Assembly (NCBI GenBank): GCA_015501585.1
Contig: JADNRY010000032.1
Location: forward strand, 186,001 to 250,000
Direction of reading: 5' to 3'
Source: Rhodocollybia butyracea
Taxonomy: Eukaryota > Basidiomycota > Agaricomycetes > Agaricales > Omphalotaceae
Length of the DNA stretch: 64,000 bases
In this document: piece by piece, positions 43,010 through 54,206 of the stretch
How the letters are laid out: the number at the start of each line of letters is the position of its first letter
Position numbering within the stretch: the first letter of the stretch is position 1
Position numbers and translations under genes: made by a program
Notes under the pieces: model-generated
The model's input: the letters and a program-made list of their open reading frames with translations, nothing else
Told to the model about the DNA's origin: nothing
Database searches by the model: none

Positions 43010-43400
43010 AAGTTTTTTTAGTTACTCTTCTGTAACGAGAATCAGCTATAGAGCAAAATAGATGACCGTTACTGGCAGAAGTTTACCCACCAAAAGATTC
43101 AGTCTGACCGGAACGTAAGAGCGTCCCATCGAAACCAGAAAAGGACTAATAACTTACGCTACAGTTTGCCTTAGCAGTCATTGACGAAAAACGCACATCT
43201 ATAGGGCGATATTCTGAACAGACGTATCGAGAAATTACTATTAGTGGTTGTAATAGTGAGAGCGGAAGAGCAAATAAGCGCTTAAGCTCTAACCATTCGA
43301 AAGTGGGCGTTAAATTAACGCTATTATACTCATGGTGCGGTTTTACATTATTCCAAGATGAACCCACAGCTAAACCTTCTATCTAGGATCCAACTTGAGC
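43010..43400. repeat. copy of the DUF6699 gene's upstream region
   Basis: The segments AGTTACTCTTCTGT, AAGAGCGTCCCATCGAAACC and GCCTTAGCAGTCATTGA occur in the same order at 47400-47700, upstream of the DUF6699 gene. No coding part of that gene accompanies this copy. Confidence 0.6.
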
Positions 43401-43839
43401 TTTGTCGCTTGCTGATTGTCTCAAAGACTCGGAGCTCGACCGACGGTTGTTAATATTCGACTCCTTCGACTCCCATTCAATTCGAGTCAATCCAGGAGTC
43501 TCGCACCCATTCCAACCGTGAATCAAGTACAACCCGTAATATGGATTCCTCGGGCTACAGCAATCCTATCGATCATATCATCCCTCACTTTCTCTAGAGA
43601 CCACCATTGTTATTATAACTATACCCACCCATCCCTTGAAAAGCTACCCTCAAGCCACACAAAAAACTTCTACCTTCCACTCGAAATATGAACCATGATA
43701 TTCATCGTTTTTCTGTTGCAATCCGGGACTCAACGCGCCACACCGCGTTATATTCTACGGAAAGGCTACCTAATATCGAACACTTACTGCCGGGTTTGAG
43801 TCCTAGTTACTAGCTGGCATATGTACATGTTTTGGCTTC

Positions 43840-44000
43840 AATAAGGCCCACAGAATCTCATTCCAAGATGGATCAGCGTCCAACGTCAACTCCGGTGCAT
43901 TCTCATTCATCCCCGGGTGGAGTCGACCCAAGTCGAACCATAAAATTTCCTCGCGCTGTTGAGTACGATTCCTCTCTGATTTTCTCGACGACTGCTATGG
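43840..44000 (+). pseudogene. possible PIG-S array fragment
   Basis: GATGGATCAGCGTCCAACGT and TCATTC..GGGTGGAGTCGA match the stretch at 10330-10390 (inverse) and 24975-25035. It lies upstream of the SSP7 promoter, where the array order predicts PIG-S debris. Too short for more. Confidence 0.4.
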
Positions 44001-44344
44001 GCTACCCGATCTTATCTCTTTTCCAGATCCTCTTTACAAACGCTGCATCCTCATGGCGAGTGAGATGTCCTGCAACTGAATAGCACGGAGACTGACGTAG
44101 GCTACAGAGTCTCTGTATCTTTGCACCTCCTTGGCCAGTGAGCACCGAGAGGGGCACCGAAAAGCACGATGATGCAAAACGGGATCAGGGATAGTCCGAG
44201 TCAAGGATCCGCTCCTATAGTCCAGGCTCTTATCTGGTCTTGTACTTAGTGGTCTTGTCAGGTCCTATCAGGTCCTGTCCTCCCCTTGTTTCAATGTTTG
44301 CTCGTATAGTAAGTAAGCATAGCTCGTACTACTTCAACTTGATG

Positions 44345-44547
44345 TGTTTCATAAATTGGCAATACTCAACAGTAAATCTTTCTGTGTCAACGCATCATAC
44401 ACCCATATGGCCATTGCGTCGAGGATATAAATGAACCAAAAGAGTAAACTCTTCCCCAACTGCTGGTTCAGTCCACCGCCTCGCACCCCTTTGTCGCTCG
44501 CATTTCATCTCAAACGCTCCTCTCACAGTATCTGATTACCTTCCTCT
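44345..44547 (+). promoter_or_regulatory. SSP promoter module (copy 7)
   Basis: TTTCATAAATTGGCAATACT (44347-44366), CATACACCCATATGGCCATT, GGATATAAATGA and CCCCAACTGCTGGTTCAGTC (44455-44474) are in the shared order. Confidence 0.66.
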
Positions 44548-45326
44548 ATGATGTTCACACATTACTCTCTGGGTTTTGTCCTCCTTGCGGTACTCATTTC
44601 CCTTGCATGTGCCGTGCCGCTGGTAAGATACACACGATGCATCAATTCTGGTTTGTTGACTTTTTCCTAAACTAGGAACGGCGCGACACCCCCGAGTCTG
44701 AGTATACAGTAAAACCGCTCAATGCATACGGCCAACCAGTAATAATCACAGATGACGATGTGAAGACCGACATTGAGAACTCCATTTTTGCCTTGGCGAA
44801 GAAATGGACCAAGACAGAGATAACAGCAGACTTGATAACACATCTGCACGTGGAGGGTGCAGAGATAGCATCCGCTTCCAAGTCGAGCATGCTTTACTAC
44901 GAACTCAAAGGTGACGTCCTTCATGATCGGGTATGCTATGGATATCTTGTCACCCCACCGAAGACTCAGAATCCTCTGGAGATCACGTTTAGTGCGCAAG
45001 TTATCCTCGACGCCGCATTTCTCTATGACACGGCCCATGAAGCACCGCCTGTAGGCGACGTGGCTCATAAAGCTGTGCCTGTTGTGCCTGTGTATAACGT
45101 GTCTCGTTGCGTCTTATCAAACATCCATGACGAGGAGTTGTTAGAGATAAGCAAAGGAGCCAACAATGACACGTACAAGAAGTTTTTGGAAAGGTTTACG
45201 CCGATACAACGTTGGGTGCTGGCGATGGCTCAGATCAAAGGAATTCCGGCTTCCGATGCGGACTCTGTCACCAAGGCTGGTAATTTTTTGCGGCATCGAA
45301 TGTATAAACCGTACGACTTGACTTAA
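44548..45326 (+). CDS. small secreted protein SSP7
   Basis: Exon 1 (44548-44622) encodes the signal peptide MMFTHYSLGFVLLAVLISLA with ACAVP at the cleavage region. A 53-nt intron follows, and exon 2 (44676-45326) starts ERRDTPESEYTVKPLNAYG. Family blocks are SMLYYELKGDV, VCYGYLVTPP and FLERFTPIQRWVLAM. Between them is a unique insertion with near-repeats (DTAHEAPPVGDVAHKAVPVV). About 241 residues. The frame is clean and the shared promoter is present, so it is likely expressed; the 3' motif is diverged (CCAAATTTGGTAACA, 45531-45545). Function unknown. Confidence 0.74.
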
Positions 45327-46103
45327 CCCGAATTCGAAAAGCACCTCATGCACTCACCCTAATAAGAGGCAATGGCAATAGTGGTTCTATATTGCCTCTT
45401 ATCAGTGTTTCTCTCTACCTATGGCGCTGGCCCGGTACATAGTATCATATGTAGTACCGCGATGAAGGGGGCTTCCGGCTTCCGATTCGGATCGAGGCTA
45501 GTAATTCAAATAAATCCCGGCTTCATCATTTTCCAAATTTGGTAACAGAGCGCCCTAGCCGTCGACAAGTCACGTTTTCCAAAACTTCCTTCCCAAAGGA
45601 CCCAAAACGATGAGCCGCGAGCGCATGACCAACTTGAACTTCACCCGCACAGACACCGCCTGTCATGGTTCCTTACACCCTAGTTTTTCCAAGTTACTAT
45701 TAGTAAGTATCCTAATACCTGGAGAAGACGAGGAGCCTTGATTCCGCTTTTTGATACTTTTTTATGTGTGTGCTGAGCTCAAAAATGTCGTGTTATAGGT
45801 ATTTGGAGCGTCTGTGCGTCGGTTTTTTGACCTGAGAGTGTATTCTCATCTTTCTCGAGTGTACAAAATCAGTCTGGGGAACAGCGCAGGATTCGTCTCA
45901 GCTACTCGGCGTTCTCGAAGATCGAACTACCTTGGACCCTTTTTCTGTCTATCCTCGGCTCAGTCGTAACACTGTAGCTCAATAACTCATTGTTACGACT
46001 CCCTCTCTGCATAATCCAGAAAGCTATGACTCGTCGACTCGGAAGTTGATAATTAGCATGTAGAATTGAATAAGATATACGCGCGCAAGCGGCGCTTTTA
46101 CCC
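45327..46103. other. intergenic
   Basis: This is the 3' side of SSP7 and of the DUF6699 gene (convergent). I see the SSP 3' motif and nothing else. Confidence 0.45.
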
Positions 46104-47351
46104 TCACCTCAAAACCAAACACCACAACCCATTCCCTTCATCCCTCACATCCAAACCTACAAACCGCGTATCCTTTCCCATCAAATCGATCCTCCTCGTC
46201 TTCTCAGGCTCAAGAGCACCAGTAAACTTCCTCTCCCTGCTCCGACGCCACTTGCCTACTTGGTGTCGATCCACGTGTAAATTTGTGGACCATCCTTGTT
46301 CCCGCAGGTCCCTCTCGAGCTCATCATCAACAGGCTGCATGAAGTGTCGTCGTATCGCTTCGAGGATATTCCCAATCGTAACCAGCGGGGACACATGAAT
46401 CTGAAGTGGACCCCATAGGTATTGAAAGAGGGGGTTATTATGATGATCAGTTTCTATTCGGATGGGTTGTTCATCGAGGTGGAGGGACGCAATGAATATT
46501 GCCTGTTCGGCGAGGTTCACTGGTACGCCTCCTTGTCTGTCCTTATTCCGTAGACAGCTGAATATCTTATGGAAAGCGCTAGAAGGGGTTGGTGGAGAGG
46601 TTTTCAAAGGGAATACACGAGCGGTTTGGATAGGGGCTCTGATATCCCACTCAAGAACAGGCTCTGAAGCGTTTACTGGGTTGAAGCGGAGAATCGGGTT
46701 TATCTGGATGTTTCCCGCATTACGTGGGACAGAAGGTACATTACGCGGACGTATGAATCGTGGTGGATGCGGTAGTAGATTAGGATACCGCTGCACCGCA
46801 GGACGATGACGAGGGGTGACTGGCGTGGCTTCTGCAGCTGGCCCACGGCCGTCTCTGTCCCAGGCCCAAGCATGCTCGCGATGCGTACGATTCCGACGAT
46901 TACTTCGCTCCTGGTCTTGATCATGGTCCCTAATTCTGCTCTGCCTCCGTCTCCGATAATGGAAATGATGCTGGGCTGGAGATTCGGGATAGATAGGCCT
47001 TGGATCTGGAGTGTAAGTGAAATAGGGACTGTAGGGAGCCATCGGGGTCATATGAACGAGTGGAGTCCCAGTTGCGTACACACTATACGGTTGAGCATAC
47101 GGTTGAGCCACTGGCTGTGCAGGTGCAGCGGGTGACAGGTATGGCCATGCAGGGACCGCCAATGGACTCGTTGTAGGCCAAACTGGTGTATGTTTGTGTC
47201 TGTAATTGATAGCAGCAGGAGAATAGGCAGCAGCAGGAGAATAAGTAGGTGTACGAGTATACGCAGGTGTAGGCGACGGCGTGAAGAGCCATGATGTTGG
47301 CGATACGATTGGTGTGGTTGGAATAGTGTAATATGGTGAATAGAACGCCAT
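46104..47351 (-). CDS. DUF6699 protein with Pro/Tyr-rich N-terminus
   Basis: This is a single-exon gene of 415 codons. The N-terminal ~120 residues are Pro/Ser/Tyr/Ala-rich with SPAAAYSPAAINY-type repeats; an Arg-rich segment follows (HYRRRRQSRIRDHD). The C-terminal half fits DUF6699, a basidiomycete domain of unknown function: INPILRFNPVNASEPVLEWD, IRAPIQTARVFPL, then IFIASLHLDEQPIRIE, PLQIHVSPLVTIGNILEAI and a closing VGLDVRDEGNGLWCLVLR. Absence of introns contrasts with its neighbours. The Arg-rich block could bind nucleic acid (guess). Its upstream region and a 100-bp coding piece are scattered at 43.0 and 57.2 kb. Confidence 0.8.
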   Translation of the reverse strand: MAFYSPYYTIPTTPIVSPTSWLFTPSPTPAYTRTPTYSPAAAYSPAAINYRHKHTPVWPTTSPLAVPAWPYLSPAAPAQPVAQPYAQPYSVYATGTPLVHMTPMAPYSPYFTYTPDPRPIYPESPAQHHFHYRRRRQSRIRDHDQDQERSNRRNRTHREHAWAWDRDGRGPAAEATPVTPRHRPAVQRYPNLLPHPPRFIRPRNVPSVPRNAGNIQINPILRFNPVNASEPVLEWDIRAPIQTARVFPLKTSPPTPSSAFHKIFSCLRNKDRQGGVPVNLAEQAIFIASLHLDEQPIRIETDHHNNPLFQYLWGPLQIHVSPLVTIGNILEAIRRHFMQPVDDELERDLREQGWSTNLHVDRHQVGKWRRSRERKFTGALEPEKTRRIDLMGKDTRFVGLDVRDEGNGLWCLVLR

Positions 47352-48144
47352 GATGGGCCCAGATGATGTAGCGTCGATTTGGATTCAATGTTTTGGATTT
47401 TCTAGTTACTCTTCTGTGGAGGGAGTCAGCTATAGAATACTAAGTGCCCGCTACGGACTGGGGGATTGAGGGAAATTTACACACCTAACGATTTAATCTG
47501 AATATAAGAGCGTCCCATCGAAACCAATGCTTTGTATTATATTGCGCTGTCTTTTTTTGTCTCGAGGGAGAAAAATAATAGAAAAGAAGGAACCTCCAAC
47601 AACAAAGAACCTGAGTTGTTATGTTCGACTCAAAAGAAAGGTGTTACGCCACAATTTACCTTAGCAGTCATTGATGAAAAAACACACATACTATAAAGCA
47701 ACCAGAAGACAAGCTTGTGCGCAATATTAGGCTCGACTGGTGTATCGGGTCGAGAGAATGGCTTTACATCCATAACATTATCCAAGGAGTGAACGAGGCG
47801 GAAATCGAGAGCAAATACTTAAGCGCTCAACTGTTCATCTGGTAGATATACATTAATAATCTCGTTCTCTCTTTGAGGCAGAGGGATCAGAAGCTTAACT
47901 AACGTTGGAGAGGCCAACCTACTACGTACGCTGTTTGTTCTAGGTAATTCTCGACACTTGTTGCAATCTCAGCATTAGAAATCAAAAGGTACAGACGTCG
48001 GACAAACCCTGCAAATGTATATGTTACAACAGCAAAAATACAGACAGCCAAGAAAGCAAGAAAGCGATTACATAGCCTTTAGCCTTTGAGAGACCTACAA
48101 AGTTCTCAGAAACAAACGAGATAAATCTCCGGCAATCGAGGGGG
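47352..48144. other. intergenic, upstream region of the DUF6699 gene
   Basis: It contains the sequence duplicated at 43010-43400. No gene is supported up to the stop of the next gene. Confidence 0.5.
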
Positions 48145-49751
48145 TCAATAGCATTCCAAAGCGGGAATATCGTACAGCGCGTAATAGCGAGTCACAAACC
48201 AGCTCTGAACAACTTCTCAGTTGAAAGGTTAATGATGGATGATACGGGACATACGTTTCGACTTTGACACTGGGCGGGAAGATACCCTCGATAAGGGATC
48301 GTGGTACCTACCCCAACAACAAACATGAGAAGATGCATTGAAAATAATCGAGTTGGACTTACAGAGACGATACCAATCGCCATGGATATCCACTACTTCC
48401 GACTCGTATCTCTAAGGACAGGATATTTCAGAATACCATTAGTTGTGACGAATAAAGAGGCATACCTTGAATCCAGATCTATTGATACATCCCTAAAGCC
48501 AATCGTCGGTCAATCGTGTCTTATACATAAGTTACCGGACAGTACTTACATAGTTTTGAATGGCCTTGAGGACAGGTCGACAGTAGGCGTCCCCGAAATA
48601 CCAAGTCCCGATAACCCTACCATCCCCATCCCGATCACAAGATTGTGGTTTTGGGGCTGAACCGAAAAGTGGTAAAGGTGCTTCGTAACAAGTCTCAATC
48701 GGATCCAGCTCTTCGGGTATCCCAGTGAGAACTGCAGTGTACTTCTTCTTGTTGTAAGAAAAACACTGCGAATCAGTATTCAATACCCATTTAGGTGCAC
48801 AAGAGGACTCTTCGACGTTCCAGTGCCCTCTCGCCACGACCAAAGGCCCTCGACCTAATGCTTCGTCCTCCTTTACTAGCAGCTCGCAGTGGGTTGGACG
48901 CACACTTTGTTCGTGGATGACTAAAGGAGTATCTCTGCAGGATGCCAAAGCATCCAACCCCGGTGGAACATATACGATATCTGCGTGATACGGACGTACG
49001 CCGTATGAAGCACAGCTTTCCGCATTGATGGGCGACCACAAAGGAAGACATTCGCTCTCGTCGAAATCCACTATCCATCTACCTTCTACGGCGGTGCTAT
49101 TATCGAAAGTGAAAACCGAGCATGCAGGAGGTGACATGACTCTCTTTCCGTGCACAGAGAGCGCAGTGCTCTGACAAGCTTCCAGCGGGTCCCAATCACT
49201 GGGTATGTTGGCTAGAGTAGCCGAATACTCGCGAGCGCCAATGGAATGACATGTTTGCTCCGGAACGACGTTGTACCAATAGGACGTGAGTTTGCTCTTT
49301 CGCCATGGTGCAAGAAATTTACTGTCATTCGTCAAGCATGATAGCAGAAAGTAAAGGCAAAAGATGCCCACGAGCACACCAGCAATGAACGTTTGTATGT
49401 TTCGATTAGCAGAGCTTCGACGGGTTGCCTTGTCTTCTAGTAGTGGGTCGCTTTCGTTGGTCTCTCTAGATCGTTCGCTAGGATCAGGGAGGTGATGATA
49501 AGTGTAATTGGTGTATCTGGATGGAGATGGTGTCGGGGAACAGGAGGTAATGCTGCTTTCACTGCTCTGTGAGGAGTAGGAGGTAACGCTGCTTCCACGG
49601 CTCTGTGGTTCGGGTGAAGAGTAGCTGGGCGGCGGGCTATTATCTACAGAACGGTAAGCGGGCAAAGTCGTTGCAGCTCTAGAGGACCTTCGCAAAGTTT
49701 CATCAGTATCACTATCATGTCAGATAGGAAAAAGAGACCATACCTGGCCAT
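48145..49751 (-). CDS. cysteine-rich type II membrane protein, paralogue A
   Basis: I do not recognise a named family. The Ser/Pro-rich N-terminus contains SPPPSYSS (PPxY) and DPLLEDK (acidic di-leucine). One transmembrane helix follows (TFIAGVLVGIFCLYFLLSCL), then three related extracellular units of about 70 residues, each with four Cys and a W-x-x-(D/E)...C-x-P-x-W end: TCHSIGAREYSATLANIP, ASYGVRPYHADIVYVPPGLD, FSYNKKKYTAVLTGIPEELD. Short 3' exons add GCINRSGFK, RYESEVVDIHGDWYRLC, TTIPYRGYLPAQC and SWFVTRYYALYDIPALECY, closing at the TGA at 48145. Compared with paralogue D the usual ATG is ATA; a start at 49751 (ATGGCCAG spliced to GTCCTC) would give MARSSRAATTLPAYR. Start uncertain. Confidence 0.72.
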
Positions 49752-49818
49752 AGTCAACTTCGCCGTTGACGCGGTTAACGCAATCTGGAACACACCTTTG
49801 CTAACTTAAGCGCTTGAA

Positions 49819-50883
49819 ATGGATGCCGCCATGCCGATCGCGAGATCTTCTGGCCTGCATCCGCGGTCATCTGCTTCGCGCATCAACATGCAATCCGTTA
49901 TCGACTTCCTTTCGACGCCTCTGCTTCTCTGCAACATCAACTCAAGCAAAAAAGTGATATCTCTTTCTTCTCATATGCATAATCTAGTGCACTTATTGTC
50001 CGCCCTCAACAGGCTCCAGAGCTTTCCGTTTCAACTTTCAGCGACGCCACAATACTTGAATTATGGCACTCTGAACATAAAATCGACCAGGGCACTTTTT
50101 TTATTCACCCCTTACACAGATTTAACACAGGAGACGTTGCACGCATTGCCTACGATGCTGTTGCCAAAAGCCGTTGCCGTGTCTATGCGTCAGAACTGGT
50201 TGTCTCTGAGCTTGTGCGCACGGAAACACGCATCCCGGTGCCTTTTTGTCAGCGATACATCCCCTCGTCCAACTCAGGAGGTGATGCCTGCATCGTCATG
50301 CAATATGTTGAAGGAGATGTCCTTGATGATGTTTGGGCTACACTCAGCATATGGATGAAGTTTCGGGTTATAATAACACTCAGATACTATATCCGCCAAT
50401 TGAGGATGCTTCCCGCTCTTTTGAGATTGTCTAATCCTGGACCTATAGGTGGCTCTCCTGACTACTGCGAGAGCAGGCTCCTCACTGAAGACCCACCGAA
50501 CCTCTTTGAGTCGTACGCAGATATGGTTACCTGGTACGGTATGCGACATCGTTTCATGCAGAAATATCGCAAAATGCCCCAAAATATCGCGCATTTCGAT
50601 GATTCAAGACCGCTTGCTATAGTTCATCAAGACCTTCATCCCCGAAACTTGATCATGGGTCGCGATGGTCAACTTTGGGTCATTGACTGGGGAAGAGCTG
50701 GTGTATATCCTGACTGGTTTGAGTATGGAAACTTGATGATGCTAGCAGAGGAGTCACGAGGTTAAGTTGCGCCTTGGTTTACTGGACGATTCGAAGGGTC
50801 AGGTCAAATGCCATTCATTCGCGCTATACTTTATTCTCTCCGACATCTTCTTCGTGATATTTCGGACATTGTAAGTGTCTGAA
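49819..50883 (+). pseudogene. APH-like kinase (phosphotransferase) gene with in-frame stop
   Basis: Fungal members of the aminoglycoside phosphotransferase (APH) fold are abundant and mostly of unknown substrate. Family features in order are RIPVPFCQRYIPS, DACIVMQYVEGDVLDDVW, LRMLPALLRLSNPGPIGGSP, the Brenner motif VHQDLHPRNLIM (H-x-D-(x4)-N) and the metal-binding VIDWGRAGVYPDWFEYGNL. After MMLAEESRG a TAA (50763-50765) interrupts a frame that otherwise continues with the expected VAPWFTGRFEGSGQMPFIRA and ends at 50883. The 5' part before about 50090 is in other frames, so the start is unclear. I read it as a recent pseudogene, or a gene truncated by about 40 residues. Confidence 0.66.
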
Positions 50884-51389
50884 AATATGTAATAGAGTCG
50901 TTCCTCATTTGAGCTCACAGGATCTGACCTAGTAGGTAGTTTGTGTTCATAGGCCAGATATAATCAGAGATGAACATTGTAGTTGACAACTTCTCCTCAA
51001 ATCCCATTAGTGTTTAACTCACCTCGCCCTGATACTCATCAGTGAATGTGACCTGGGGTTGTGGTAAGCATGGTCCCCAGACCTGGCATTCCCTCATACA
51101 TATACATACTGAGGACGATGGAACATACAAAGAGTCGCCTGCCGGTGGCCGCCACCCACCGTTGTACTCAAGACACTGATCTTGATTTCATTCGTGTGGG
51201 CCCTTTTCACCACACTACAACCGTCCATTCCATATGATGAAGATCATCTATACAAGATATGTATTTATACAATGATGTGGTACAAAACAAGCAGAGCAAA
51301 AAAAAAGACAAAAAGCCAGACAACAAGAGCGGACATAGCGACATAGCGAGAGCATATCGATTTGAGAGAGTTGACAATATTTCCGAGCA
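50884..51389. other. intergenic, left edge of the B/C duplication
   Basis: The sequence 51085-51300 is repeated at 57345-57545 (both contain AAGAGTCGCCTGCC and GTTGTACTCAAGACACTGAT). No gene. Confidence 0.5.
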
Positions 51390-53136
51390 TTATTCATTTA
51401 CAGCATTCAAGCCGTGGCCCTTTGATATCCAAGTGCATTCTAAATCTGGGATATCGTACAACGCGTAGTAACGGGTGAGTCGGTGCGGGGCCTGAACAAG
51501 TGCATGAATTTCCTATATTTTGTGGAAAGCGGAATGATAGGCGACGTACCTCCTGAACTACGCACTGGACTGGGAGATATGTCACTTTATCCAGGTGCCG
51601 GTAAGGGATTGTAGTGCCTAACATACGAACAATGATTAATGAGAGTTTTGAAATGATGGGCATCGACATACAAAGACGATACCAATCTTCATTCTCTCCG
51701 ATACGCTCTACCTCTGCCTCGAATCTCTAAAGGATAGCCCAGTTCAGAACAATATCGGCATCAACACATGCGATATACCTTTAGTCCAGACTCTAAACAT
51801 CCCTAGAGCCATTTCCATGAGCCTAGTGTTATGTATAGGTTAACAGAATGACGCTTACCATGTCCAGAACACGCCTGAGAACAGGTCGACATTCCGGGAC
51901 CCCAAAGTACCAAGTCCCAACAACCCTACCTTGTTCGTCCCAGTCACAAGACTCTGGCTTTCGAGACATGTTGAAAAGCTGTGAAGGAGCTTCGTAGCAA
52001 GTCTGTAGCGGATCCAACTCTTGGGGTATCCCTTCTAAAATTGCAGTATATCTTTTCTTGTCGTAAGCAGCACATTGTGCGTCAGCGTTGACTGAAACCC
52101 ATCTAGGAGTACAAGAAGCATCTTCCATAATCCAATGGCCTTTTACTGCCAGGTCCGATGTTCCATCTTGTTTTCGAACTAATTCGCACTGAGTTGGATG
52201 AACACTTTGCTCCTGGATGATCGCGGGAGTCTCTCTGCAGGATGTCAAAGCGTCGAGTCCTGGCGGTACATCCAGATCTGCGTGATATGGACGCTTGCCA
52301 TATGAGATGCAACCTTCTGCACTGATGGGCGACCACACGGGAGCACAAGAAGCATCTTCGACAATCCAATATCCTTTCGCTGCCAGATCTGATGTTCCGT
52401 CGTGCTTTCGGACCAATTCACACTGGGTTGGATGAACACTTTGCTCGTGGATGATCGCGGGAGTCTCTCTGCAGGATGTCAAAGCGTCCAGTCCCGGCGG
52501 TACATCCAGATCTGCGTGATATGTACGCTTGCCATATGAGGAGCAAGCATCTGCACTGACGGGCGACCACACAGGAAAGCAATCGCTTTCGTCGAAATCC
52601 AATATCCAGCTGCCCTGGACAATGGTTGTACCGTTTAGAGTCAGAATCGAGCACAGAGGAGCGCTTCGGATCGTCCTTCCATTTAGAGAGATCCGAATTC
52701 TCTGACAAGCCTCTAGCTTATTCGATTTGGGTGGGTTGGCCAGAGTAGCTGTGTACTCGCGAGCACCGACAGCATTACATGTTTCTCCTCGAAGGATATC
52801 CTTCCAATACGGCGCGGGGGTATTCCTTGGTACGAGAAAGAGGATGTATAAGCAATAAAGGAGCGATATCGATACTGGCAGAAACATAAGGGCTAAATTC
52901 CGAACATTTGAGGGGCCCGACTGTCTGTCTGATGAGAGCAAGGGTTCCGTCTCGTTGGGTTCTCTAGACTCTCTGCTATCAGGGAGATGATGGTGTACAT
53001 GATGGTGGGTGTGGGTAGATGAGGACGGCCCTGGCGTTGAGTCTCTCCGACCACTGTGTGTTTCAAAAGCAGAGTAGTTGGGTGGCGGACTGCCCGTTGG
53101 AGGATGCTGTGATTGCCAGTAACTTGGAGACTCCAT
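51390..53136 (-). CDS. cysteine-rich type II membrane protein, paralogue B (four repeats)
   Basis: Same architecture as paralogue A. The start MESPSYWQSQHPPTGSP lies at 53136; PPPNYSAF gives the PPxY motif and NETEPLLSS the di-leucine motif. The helix is FLPVSISLLYCLYILFLV. The first unit has GAREYTATLANPPKSNKLEA. The second unit (SYGKRTYHADLDVPPGLDAL) is duplicated in tandem within the gene, the two copies differing at few positions (HEQSV/QEQSV), so four units instead of three are encoded. The last unit is AAYDKKRYTAILEGIPQELD. Small 3' exons add GCLESGLK, RFEAEVERIGENEDWYRLC, PYRHL...YLPVQC and TRYYALYDIPDLEC, stop 51390. Potential N-glycosylation at NGT. Full-length and in frame. Confidence 0.76.
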
Positions 53137-53506
53137 CAGTATCTGAAGTACTCAAAATGTAGAATAGATACCTAGGCATTACTGGAGACTAGTAGAGCTG
53201 ACAGAAAGTAAAGCTTTTGAAGTTCTAGTTGAACTAGAAAACAAGAAACATGAGGCGGGTTTACGAGATCACATCTACAGGGTCACATCAGGTCACATCA
53301 GATGACTCCATATCACGTACTGATCACGTACGCGACGCGATACTTGCTCCGAAGCAAACTTGCGACTCGATTAATAGTATACGTATTTATTTTACAGTAA
53401 GCAGATGCCAAAACCAGACAGCAAAGAAACCGAGCGGCAAGATGGCTAGCGCCACGAGCTCACGAGTGACTGGCAGGGCTTCTGTATGACGTCGGTTTTC
53501 ATCATT
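53137..53506. other. upstream region of B, homologous to 59168-59500
   Basis: GAATAGATACCTAGGCATTA and ATCAGATGACTCC and later CAAAGAAACCGAGC match the region upstream of paralogue C and the 3' end of D. It ends at the MITE's ATT target duplication. Confidence 0.55.
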
Positions 53507-53883
53507 AGAGCGTATTTGCACCGGGATTCGTCTCTCCAGCGTCTCACTTATCACGTGTCGGAGTACCTGCTAACACATTTAATGCTCTTTTCAAAATTAA
53601 TCCAGGTATTCCCAAAAAAGGAAGTTCTGGCACGACACAACTCTGTGAGATCGTCAGATATTTCCAAAAAAGGGAAGATCCATGACCATCTCACTCAGAT
53701 ATTTCCATAAAAGGAAGAACCATCCAGCGTCGGACTGACCAGAGTAGCCAGATATGTCCCCAAAAGGAAAATCGTCGCTCCATCTCAGATGCCAGCATAA
53801 CGATAATTACTGAAGTCATGTGTTTCGTCTCATCGGCGTTTCCGCGTTACATGTAACGTTTTTAGCGGTTGCAAATACGCTCT
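53507..53883. mobile_element. 377-bp MITE related to the adjacent transposon
   Basis: The ends are AGAGCGTATTTGCA and TGCAAATACGCTCT, flanked by ATT (53504-53506 and 53884-53886). The right end shares about 50 bp with the right end of the neighbouring 1,900-bp element (GCAACCGCTAAAAACGT in reverse, then ACGCCGATGAGAC). The interior has about four degenerate units starting CAGATATTTCCAAAAAAGG. No coding capacity. A non-autonomous derivative of the Harbinger-like element. Confidence 0.82.
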
Positions 53884-54206
53884 ATTAGAGCGTATTTGCA
53901 GCCGCGTCCGTTACGTCGGCGTCTCCTCGCTACGTCACCTCTGTCACATACTGTGACATTGTCGTCGTTCTTCCTTCTTGCTCCTCTCTCTTGCCCCTCT
54001 ATCTTGCTACTCTCGTGCTATGCCTTTCGACGCCTCTCAACTCTCGATGGACCAACTTGTTGCCTTCTCGACCTTGCCCTCACAGATAAAAACTCCAGTT
54101 CTGCTAGGCTCAAAACCAATATCCGAAATAGAATAAGGTACTCGTCTACTGTAGGGGGTGGACATTCAAAACGTTGTGAGATCTGATTAGGTCGAAAGCA
54201 ATTATA

